Shown here: positions 49,633-61,200 of the stretch, one piece after another
Layout: every line of letters starts with the position of its first letter
How positions within the stretch are numbered: position 1 is the first letter of the stretch
Source: Mesaphorura yosii
Lineage: Eukaryota > Arthropoda > Collembola > Poduromorpha > Tullbergiidae
Direction of reading: 5' to 3'
Assembly: GCA_009869945.1 (NCBI GenBank)
Contig: WIXG01000029.1
Span: forward strand, 124,001-188,000
Length of the DNA: 64,000 nucleotides
Program-made: the position numbers and the translations under genes
Notes under the pieces: model-generated
Seen by the model: only the letters and a program-made list of their open reading frames with translations
Database searches by the model: none
What the model was told of the DNA's origin: nothing

Positions 49633-52600
49633 ATGGAAGATTTAATTCAGCGGCTGGATGCCAATGGTGGGCATGACCCTGAGCAAGTATTTGAAATCAT
49701 TCACGAAGTCAACTCGTACTACCTGAACTTGGTTGACTACAGTAAAATAGGTGAGATATAATTCCACTAGTTTTCTCTTGCGAAGATAGCAGCCATGACA
49801 TGATTTTCTTCTTGAAATAGATCAGGATTTGGCTTGTACATTCCCACTAACCTCAAACGAAAATGAGGACTGCGGTGGGCTGCTGCATTTTCTCAAAGCC
49901 CAAATAACATTGAAACCACACGATAAGGCGAAGGAACAGGTTTACCAATTGCTATCATGGATAATTCAAAATTCAAAGATTCCGAGGCCCATTCTCCAGC
50001 AATACGTTGTGAGGTTTAAGGTAAATCCGTCAGTTATTTGAACTTTATGAGGTTCGTTGGACCAAGAAGTATGAAATCGAAATCTGTATAATTTCAGGAA
50101 ATAGCCGATCTTACTTGGAAAAATCAAAATGAACGATCCAAAATCCAAAATGCAGCACTAGAAGTTCTTATAAATATCATAAAGTATTTTGGGTCTCACT
50201 TTAAGTCTCACGAGTTGGAAGTGGCTCACTTGTACCAGAATCTGTTGGTTAATTCCGAGAGGTCATGTTTCCAGCCATCGGTACGAGGTCAAATGTTTCA
50301 TCTTCTTGGCCTATTAGCAAATTGTTACGCGAACGATATAATGGATAGGGAAGAGAAGTACAAGCAATTATTCAACCATCTTGTTTTGAAGTTGAAGGAA
50401 GAGGTATAAAGTAGTAGTATCTTACTACTAATTTGCTTAAACTTAATCCGATTATGTAAACTTGCCCATTTTTTTAAAGGTGGAATGTGAGCATCGTCAT
50501 TTGGAAGCCTCAATCCTACTTGGAACACTCCGTGCGCTCGACTCCTTTCTACATTCATTCGGATCCCGCCTTAATGCCACTTCTGAAAATATTCTTAAAC
50601 TTTATAGAAAGCTAGAGCAGATTGTCGATCCAAAATGCTCCATTGACCACAATGCGCAAGAAACAAATACGAGCAAGCTAAAGCGTCGAGAATTTCAACG
50701 GGCGGGATTGGAGCTGGTCTCAAATCATGGTTCACTATTTGCCAAGTACTTGGCCCAGTATCATGAGCAATGGTTCTCTGATCTGCTTTCATGGGTTAAG
50801 TCAAGCAATGTGGACGACATCCGTGTCGGAGTCAAAGCCATGTTTAAGTTTATAGAATCTGTGTCTTCATTTTACGGGAAGCCGGCTGGCTCGGGTGGAG
50901 ATGAAGCCAACTTCAGCTTAACTCCAGAAATCGATGAAGCTCGAACCAAAGCAGTGAATGTAAGATTAGCCATTAACCACAAAAGATCATTCAGTTTTCC
51001 TGAATAGTGAATGCTTGCTTATGTCCTGAAAAATACCAATTTCATTTTCTAGTTCTTCACGGAGAAATTTCGTAATACACTTGACAGTTCCGAGAGTCAC
51101 GCTCGCGAGATTACTATTGCTGTGAAGGGCTATGGTTTAATTGTTCAGATCTGTAAAAATGATACAAAGGGTAGCTTTGCTGACGATTTCATGTTTAAAC
51201 GGATCATGAAGCGAGTCGAGAGCATCCTGGGAGAGTAAGTATTCATAAACCTAAATCGGACTGCTATCAAGCCTGTCAAATGCGAGTGAAATATTGCATG
51301 GGTTTTCTGAAATAGAATGGATGTTCCGTCGGAGTCGAAGAGTAAATATGAAAAGTATGGTCCAGTGTCTTCGTTGCCCACATACGTGGAAGCAATTGGT
51401 CGCATCTTATCCTCGATGAGGATTCTAGATGAAGAGAGTTTGGCAACTTTTCAGAACCGTCTTCTTATCATCGAAGAACTGAGCATTTCACTAGTCACAC
51501 ATTTTCCAAGGCTAAGTGAGAAATATCGAGGTGCAGCGTACCACTCATTTAACGAAGTTTTGAAAAGCCTACACATGAGACACTATAAATGGTGTAGACC
51601 CTTTCTGGAAAAGGTCGTTCAAGAAGCCTTAACACACACAATTGCATCACTGACGAAGACCGAAGTAGACATCCTGACAGAGTCCTACTCCAGTGTAGGG
51701 AACGAGAAAGAACTGAAAAAGTTGAATTTACATACTGTACAATCGTACGTCAAATTCTGGGTTAATCTGACTAAACTCCCGACCCAGCATCCCGAAATAA
51801 CAATACTAACTTATGATGTCCTCATGCAATGGATGTTGGAAACTATCCGGAAATTAGATCTAACTCTGGACTTCGTAGATCCGGAAGAAGCAATGGAAGT
51901 GGATGATGCAAGTATTTTTTCATTTCAAGACCATGGCCATAAGACTTTCAATTTTTCTTTTATAACAGATCTCCATCGATCCAGTTTATAATACAAAAGC
52001 AACCACTGCACGCGACTTCCAATTGTTCATCAACTTGGTTGAGTTTATGGAGACATTTGTCAGCTTAGCCGATTCGAAACTCTTTTCGAAATGGGTTAGC
52101 GTATTTGTGGATGAGGCGATAACGTACGCAGAGAAGTTCCCCTTAGTTAGCGGATTTTACAAGATAATTGCTCTCACGTTTGACATGATCCGAAAAGCGG
52201 AAATATTTGAGGTAATTCTACTTTTCTCCTAGATGTAGTAGCCATCCTGTCATAAACAAAGGTTAGGAAATCTATAAATAAATATTTAAGTCATGGTTTA
52301 TGTACAGAATCTGGAAGAAGGAGACGGTGATGCTAATCAACTTCTAAAGAAGTGTAGTGAATTTGTGAAGACTCTTACAGCTAAAACTGACGAATTTCGA
52401 GATGATCTTCTGCTCTCAGTGTTAAATATTTGGCTTTTAGCGCCACATGAAATCATAGCACGACACTTCGTCGACTTAAGTGAAACAATGAAGGTATAAA
52501 CAACTTTAGAATCTGTGATGAGCTTCTAAAATTTATGTACTTTAATTTTTAATTTTGATGATTGAGTAGAAAGTCTTTCGAGTCGGTAGAACCTCGCTTG

Positions 52601-55245
52601 CCTTGGCTGCGCGTGGTGTTGATGCACTTGACCGATGGTTCCTGATTGATAAAATCAGCTCCAATGACATAGAACTCCTATTTGGCGAATTATTTCCGAT
52701 TTTGAAATCCTACTTTACAGCAGTCGGTGAGTTACGTATCTATGTTATGAATTCAATTTATTATAAAGCCACAAATTACCTTTCGAAATTTCAAATGCTT
52801 GCCATTTATCTCCTGATGCTCGCTTGCAGGCCAAGAAGAACTGCTAACGGACATAATCAAAATGCAGACCCCGAAAAGTAAGGTTAGCAGGGCAAGCAGT
52901 TTTAAAAAAGCGAAAGGTCATTTGCATCAGCGAAGAATTCAGCAAATGGCACAAGAAAAAGAAGACGTGTCCCTTCGAGATTTGCAATATTCAATATTGA
53001 AACTGTTCGGTTCATACGCACACCTCCTGAATCTTAATTCAATATGTGCTACGGACGCGCAGGTCCAGATGAATGTGGAGGAACGATTTCTCAAATATGA
53101 GATTCCATTCCAGGATATCAAGCCAGACCTATACTTAGGTACGCACCGAAAGCGCTGCAATGAGTAATAACACGTGCTATTGATATGCGTCTTCTGAATT
53201 TCCAGAAATTTTAGTGCCACGAATAAGTGACCTTTGTAAACTGGCGAGTGACAGGCAACTTCGTGCCTCTGCTTGCGAATGCTTGCATTCCATCATTCTG
53301 TACTTCCTTGGACATTGTAAGAACTAAAATACAATACATTATTTAGACATTTCAAGTTGAGTCCTCTTTATTTGTAATTTGCTTACAGCTGTGCGTTCAT
53401 CTAGTTCCGTGGGCCAAGGCGAGCTTTTCGTCAATATATTCAGCACAATGATGAAATTGTCTTGCGACAATGACACTGTTGTTCGCCAGTTGTTCAATCC
53501 ATTGACGATTCAAGTGGTTCATTGGTTCACAAGAAATGATGCCCAAAATTATGGAGACATTGTCCTGCAGTTGATTGCGGTATGCAAATTCTTTGCTGTA
53601 GCTCATTTCTAAATTTTGATCGATTAATCTCAAATGCAGGATTGCTTAGTGCAAACTGAGGACACGCACCTTCGCGATTTTTCGGCTGTGTGTATGTCGG
53701 AATTCTTCACTTGGTGCATGAAGCACAGCAATGGTTCAAAAGTGAGTGTAACTACCTTGAAATTTAAGATCTCAAATTGTTCATCTGTTCCAGTATTTTT
53801 ATGCTTTTCATGACCGATTAGGTTAAGCAAATAATGAAGACCCTATGTGGTATGGGCACACACTCAGCACCAAAATACAGGCAGGGTAAGATTTCTCGAA
53901 TAGTTTCATTTTCCGGTGTCATAAGTTCTGAGATCTCTTTTTACTTCAGGTTCGGTTCTTGCTTTCAATAGCATTTATCGAGAGTTTCGTGAGAACGAAG
54001 AATTAGTTAGCACGTACACTTTGCAACTCGTCTATTCCTTCATCGTTAGCTTGGGACTGCCGTACAGCGTATCCGGAGAAAGTATTTTAATAAAGTCGAC
54101 AGAACTCGCCATTCGCCACTTGGAAAGAATTTTACTAAAAAAGAAAGACAAATTCAATACAGTAAGTGCTAATTCGACTAAGATATCACTCAACGAGTTT
54201 TACTTCTATTTCTTAACTGTAGGACATTAGAGGAAGAAAATACCCCGCAGAGCTCAAAGGGCCGTGCTTAAAAGATTTAGTGAATTGGCTGCTTCGTCAG
54301 TGTGGCGAATCTTCCACCGCAATTGGTCGACAAGTTTGTATAGGCTTAGTTCATACGCTGGCACCAAAAATTCGGGGTATGTTGCACTTCTTCATTCTAG
54401 CATACGCCGCAATGGCTGAAGCAATCGTTGCATTTGCAGGCGTTAGAACAACGGAGGAGTTTTTATTTGGATTTGAGAAAGAAAATGACATACAAGGAAT
54501 ACTGAAGATTTGTGAAAGTTACCCTGAGCCTCCGGAAGGAAACACAATTGATTCTTGCAACCAGTTTGAACGTATGCTGAAGTTGCTGGATGCGTCTGTG
54601 GGCATCTATTTGGGACTTCTGGCTGCGGGCTATCCTATTGCCAAGTTGCTGGGTCTTGCTGAATCCAAATTCATCAAGAAAGTGGTGCTGTTTCTAGAAT
54701 TCGATACAACATTCTTCCGAGCCAATTCAACAGCATTTGCGTTCTTGGAAAAACTTGGGCAGCTGATGAACTCCGCCAATCAGTGTTTCAACCTGCAGTT
54801 CAAGCAATCGTATGTTAAACTGGGCTTGACGGTATCAAAAATGACGCCTGTAAATCATGAAATACTATTGACCACTTTGGATAAAGTCTGGCTCGGGATA
54901 TCAGAAGCAGTTAGCACGGACTTCACTTCAGAAATAAAGCAGCTAATGCAATTAAATCCAGCTGTAGCAGAGCCCACTCTGCAAGTTAATACGTCACAAA
55001 TTGAAGAGCTGATTATCAGCACAAATTGGTACCATGAGTTAATACGACATCATGGACTTATCAGTGTTATACCAGTCGAGGATATAAGAGCAGTAGCAGG
55101 TCAAATATGGAGTCACATATTGACGAGCCTATTCTACCAAAAAACTGGAAGAGATGGAGAAATGTGGGTCTCAAAACCTGTTAACTTCAAGCAGAGAGAA
55201 TTACTTCAGTCTCTTGCCAAATTATGCTTTGGTCTTGGACGGCAG
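49633..55245 (+). other. PRKDC: DNA-PKcs exons 1-16: N-terminal HEAT-repeat arm
   Basis: Exons 49633-49750, 49821-50020, 50098-50403, 50480-50959, 51053-51234, 51316-51907, 51969-52211, 52308-52493, 52570-52726, 52830-53138, 53206-53316, 53389-53579, 53640-53741, 53822-53885, 53950-54161 and 54223-55245. The product is alpha-helical, Leu-rich, without catalytic motifs, fitting the arm that contacts Ku and DNA. Exon 6 to 7 is ambiguous: either a GC-AG intron (donor gcaagt at 51908, acceptor ending 51968) or a GT-AG intron 51912-51984; both keep the frame. Exon 16 is by far the longest (1023 bp). Confidence 0.82.
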
Positions 55246-58200
55246 GTAAAGACAAAATGCTAATGATTATATGCGAAAGAAACTAATGTGATGTTGAATG
55301 CTTCTTCCAAAGGAAGGTGTAATTTCTGCCATATTCGATTCGACTCCCGTGTATATGGACACGATGGCAAAGACAAAGTTAACAAAGGGAGATGTTTTTC
55401 AACAAGTTCTGCTGCCCACATTTTGCTTCAGCGAACAGCTCGTCAACTTTCAATACCTTCTAACACAGACGAAGTTAGAAAATGTCGCTAGTCTCGTCCA
55501 GTCCATTCTTGCATTCATAAAGGACAACAAAGAACTTCGGAAGAGGTTATTTGTACTATGCAGCCAAACTGAATTTACCAACCTATTGCTCAAGTAAAAC
55601 ACTTCAATTTCAGGCATGGGAAACAGCTGGTCTCTTCAACTCTTGGTGTCTGGCAGCAGCTTCACCTGAACAGCGAGCCGAGCGTGCTGAGCCGAATCAT
55701 GTCTGGGTTGAGCTCTTTGGACTTTGACTTTTCTAAGAATTCCATGCAGCTGGCGACTTGGTGGAGCGGTCCCATGTTGATGGCAAACCCAAATTTAACT
55801 CTGAAGGAAAAGTCTGAGTTTATTCACTTCTTTGGATTGTTTGGACGTTCGTCAGACCCGGATGTCGTAAATACTTGCATGTATGTCCTGCATACTTCCC
55901 ACTAACATGAGGGAATGCTCACTAATTTTTTACTGAACTTGCAGCAAAGGGATGGAAGTTTTGGTGAAGCAAAGTTTGCATCCGTTGAATCACATTGATT
56001 GGACTCAAGAAGAGCAATACATTTCGAAAGTATTTTACAAAATGTTCTTCGTGTACGAATCCATGCCAGAAAACATGCGGTTGCTAGAAATCATTGTCAG
56101 ATACGTAATCAAGTCAACAATTCTGTGCGAGTCACTGCATGAAAGAAACTTGGAGAAAGGACTGGAACAGACAGAATCATCCACAAATGAACCCGAAAAC
56201 TTATGCGCAAGCGAAATTCGAAGTAGGCTCAGAAAGCTGATAACTGAGAATCATAAGGTCAATGAAGATATAAGGTTGCAGATCGTCGAAACGATTTTCA
56301 AGACAATTACTGATCCACAAAATTCAGAATACAGAATGAACCTTTCCGGAAATACATTCTGCTTAATTCCTGCGATTGGGGCCACGACAGACGCTGCTTT
56401 GAAGAAATTCTTCCGTCAAAAGATCTTGGCAATTATCGGTCTTGCTGTGCGTAGAAATATTTCATTGGGCTGCTACTCTATGCTATGCCAATGATCAATA
56501 TTTTTTATATAACAGGAAACCCCGGTGAAAGGCCTTGCATCCAAATCAGTCTGGAATCTAAAAACAATTGGAATGACCCTTGTTGAAATGTTGGCTTTAA
56601 GAACTCATTCCTCGTTTATTATTGGCAACGACCTGAACCAATGCTATGTGAAGCAGTTGAGTCCTGCTCAACTCCTCGAAGTTCAAAGTTCTAAGATCCC
56701 TGCCTCTGAAGACACTAAAATACTGTTTAGAAAGCTGATGAAAATTTCTCAAGGCTACCGCAACGTCCAAACTCCAGCACAACGGGACCAGCATGTCAGA
56801 GCTGCACATTTTAACTTCAATACAGCTTCATTTAACACAACAGTTGCACTTGCGACGGTTGCAAGTCTTAATGTCAAACAAATAACCGGGTTTGTTTTTG
56901 TCGACAACCACAAACGCGGAGATTTTATTTGGCCGAACATAGTTGACACAAAGATAGCGTACACCTATCCAATTGTGATGGATCCGGCCCTCAGTGAAAG
57001 GAAAATTGTTGAAGAAAAAACTGCTCGGAGCACTCCTCGTACGACTGAAATATCTTTTGAGCATAATCACCGGTTAGACAATTCCTTGTTTTTTGACAAC
57101 CAGTAATGTTTGCATCTTAGTTCGATGCAAACTATATTTTGAACTTGCTTTTACAGGGGCGTTGTGTCGGAAAGTAGCTTGGCGAATGATGCAAGCAGAT
57201 TCGACTTTACAACTTCAATTAAGGTAGCTACAAGTCCTTTCTATCAGAAAATTTTTGCTGGAATCAATCCTTACGACACCTCGAGACCTCGAGCGACGCC
57301 TCTGGCACCAGAAGGGACACTTGAATGGAGTCAAGTGAATGAGCACCCTTGCATGTTCTCGTTAATTCAAGCAATGAAGCAAATTACGTCTGCTTCCGTA
57401 AGAAGATATATCTACTAGGTTTAGTTTATTAAATGAGGATGAAACAATCTTGCAATACTTCTTCGTAGGCTGATGGAGGTGGCGCAGTCAATGCAATGGG
57501 AGTGGGAGTGGAATGGGTGAAAGTCTTAAAGTCTTTATTAGATAATCCAACCGTTCATGCAAACATAAAAGCTCTGATAATTGGTGCCATCATGAACTGC
57601 GACGAAGTATTCAAACCGTATGCTCTCCATTTTGTTGAACCGATCATCAAGTGCATACTTTCAGAAGCATTTCCCACATCAATGACAGCGACTACTTCCC
57701 AAGGATTGAACTACTTTGTTAAGGATATTGTAAGTTGGAGGAAAAACAGTACAAAAATGTTCCGCTAAGGCCCGGATACTTTTCTAGATCATTATGCTGC
57801 TTGGTTGGTCGGAAATTGTCAAGCTCGAGAAGAGTCAAGTGAAATCATTTCTGGAGTACTTTATCATTCGAATTGACAATCCGAGGAAAGATGTCCTTGA
57901 AAACAATTTACTATTGTTACAGTAAGCTTAAGTTCTGTGTCAATTATATGGACCATCGTGCTATCTCATGCATCCTAACTTCGTACAGGGCAATTTTAAC
58001 TCACTGGGTTAAAAATGAGATTCAAGACGGAATGCCTTATGATGAACGTCTGGTTCCCCATCATCTGATTGCTCAGGCACTGGAAAGAAGTGATTCGATA
58101 GCACTTGGATTGAATTTGACGAAGTATTTCTGCCTGAGCGGTATCCTGCCATGTGAATTGGACAATGTCGCAAAATTTGTTGACCTCATCTCCAATTCAT

Positions 58201-61200
58201 TCCGAAGCAGTATTAAGGCGATAAATTCTCTGGGTGGAGAAGCGGCGGGTCTTCTACTTAAGTAATCTTTAAATACGGTACACGACATAAGGAAGGTTTT
58301 CTAACAACAATTACATTGCTCTCAATTTCAGGGTGTTGGATTCGATGAATTACGCACACATTGATAAGGCTTTGAAACGAATGAAAGAAAAGAAACTGGA
58401 TCGAGAAAGAGGCCGCACGCAATCTTACCTTACCATTTTAAGCAACATCGGAAAGCATTATCTTCCATTCTTGATTCTATTTAAAAATGATGCCATGAGC
58501 TTCCTGAAAAATGCTGCAGTTCGAGATGAAGTCCTAAACATTCTTGTTGACATATTGCAAGAAGAGATTCGCAAAGAATCGAGTCAGGACAAGAAAGACC
58601 AACTCATGCTAAATCTTCACCGTGACTTAGAAGGAAGAGGAATATTTAATATGGAACTTAAGTGAGTAAACCTAATTTAGCCTAGTGCAGGTGCTTATGA
58701 GGCCCTTTGACTAACTCCGTGTGGTAATTTCAGAACTAATCTCAAACCTGGTGTCGAATACTTGTATATTGCCTCCACCACAAACTTAACGCTGAAGAGT
58801 TCCAAAGTGTTGCAGCTTCTGGGCTGGACTCAACAAGCGGAATTTGGCGACAGTGTGATCCGAGCCAGATATGCTACTGCTGTTTCTCGAATTTACTCTA
58901 AACGGGGGTAAGATGAACGATTAATTGCATTTGGCACTGTGTGAGTTGAGCCGCTGAACGTGATAATTTGGGTTTTCAGAGGGCATTCGAGTGATGACCC
59001 GATTTCTAGCAAATGCGAAAAATTATTAATTAGCTTGCTATTTGATGAAGATTTGGAAGTACAAAATGTTGTTCAAGAATTTTGGTCGAACAACTTAAAA
59101 AGTTGGGCAACTTCGCCCTCTCTGCTCCTGGAATTGATGGAAATCCTTGGTGACAATCCAAACGCAGTAGCAGTATTATTGGAACTTATGACGAAGCGTT
59201 GTTCTAGTTCCCCGGACTTTGTAAAGAACGTATTTGATAAGGATCTCGCTGACTGTGTATTTCAAAATTACGACATCAATACATCATGGAGAGGCCAGCA
59301 ATCTGCTATGCATCCTCTATTTGCCGAGTCATTATCCTCTTCACAAAGCCTTATCAACATATTTCCGAAGGCAATACAAAGCTCGCTTTTGAGCCAGAGG
59401 GCTGGTACCCAGTTGGGAATGAATGTACTTCGTTCTACGCTGAGAAACCTGCAATTCACTCAAACACAGGATCGGCCATATGCTCATGGTACTACTTCGC
59501 TCGCGTTTGAATAGTAGCTTTATATGGACTATAAGTTAACATTATATTTGTTAATGACTGTATCTATTATTTTAGGGTTCTCGCAATCACAAGGTGGTAG
59601 CATGCCAATGGATGAATCATTTGACTTCGATTTGGAGCCTACTGCCCCCACAAATTTAAATTCACCTCTTGACCAATCAAAACCACAAAACCCGCTGAAT
59701 TCCCTCCGCCGTCGATTTTACGAAAGATCCGAAACTCCTTTCTATGCACTCCGAGAATCAAAACGACAGCAAATTATAATCGAGTCTGATGTTGAAACCC
59801 TGAGGAAAAGAAGGAGCGGAGTAAAGCTGTCGAGATCCTACAGAATTGGGGAACTACCTGACATCAAGATGAAAAATGCAGACTTCTTAGCCACCATTAT
59901 TGCTTTGGTGAAGAAAGATGAAGAAATTGGTAAAACTTTGCTAGTTGTACTGGGCTCGGCTTTTCTCGACCAATTGAAGAAGAGAGTTGGAGCCGAAGCA
60001 TTTACTTTTCAAAACAATGCAAGCCTAGTCATTGATAAACTCTTTACTGATCACGGAGCTGAACTGAGTTCACAGTTCGCAGCAGCACTCCTGGAGATGT
60101 CGGCTACTGCAGAATTTTCTATAAAGCCTAACTTAGTCTCGAGTGTTTCAGAATTCTTCGGATTGGAACAAATTGGAATTTTGAAGTTAGAGAACGAAAT
60201 TTCCAATGCAAAGAGCAGCGATAATTCCGCTCCTCCAAAACGGCCAAGACTTTCAAATGGAACAAATGACATTGAAATATGGCTTCGATTAGGCGATCTG
60301 TACAAACACCTGGAAGATTTCGACACTGTGAGAAACGTTTTTTCTCATATTCGAGACTTACACGGAGACAACCAAAATAAGCAAGATTATTTTGAGAAAG
60401 CAAGAGAAGCGCTTTACTTGGAGAGTTTGTCAAAGTATTTAGAAGCACAAGAACGTTACGAAGAACTGTATCAACTTACATGTACAAGCGAAGGAGATCC
60501 ACTATTGCAGCAGCAATTTGATGATGCTATCTACAAGGTTCGAACTGGATGACCTGGATCAAGAAGGTAAATGAAATGAGCTAATTTTATTTCATTTCTG
60601 AGTAGGTTCTGGCGAGCATGTCTGACTGGGATGGCCAGTACTCCAGAACTCATCAATTTTATGCCAGCCATCAAGAAGAACTCCGAAACGATAGGTTAGT
60701 ACCTCACTCATTCGCTCGGCTCCTACTTTTTGTGTCTTAACATTGCGTTAAATGTTTGTTTGCAGTTACAGGACCAGAATACTTCCAAAACAGATACTGG
60801 CAGGAGTTCAAACGTTTCTCCGACACCTGATAGTGCCGGATGAAGGAGAAGAAAATGTGGGTTTATTTTCCGAATTTCTCCGAAACCTTAAGGAGGATGA
60901 GGATGAATGGAAAGCTGTTGCAGTAAGAACTCCAATCACAGAATATTTTTACGAGCAATTTTGATTTATATGCATAGACTTTTCGGTATATTTCAGGCTA
61001 AATTTCCGATAGACCTATCCATTTTGCACTTAATTGAGGATGATGACAATAAAAGTCGTGCACTCCTCGATACTGCCTGGGCTCGAGCTTTGGTTTCTTT
61101 TCAATCGTTCGAAAGGCTTGCGAAAAATGAAAAGAGGGATTGTTTTCTTGAGTTACAAAAATCGTCAACACTTTCGGATGCGCTGTCTTGGCTAACCACA

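Noticed and set aside
60606-60694. Alternative reading of DNA-PKcs exon 29 as FWRACLTGMASTPELINF
   Set aside because: Looks protein-like, but only the VLASMSDWDGQYS frame joins both neighbours in phase and matches the vertebrate SDW motif.
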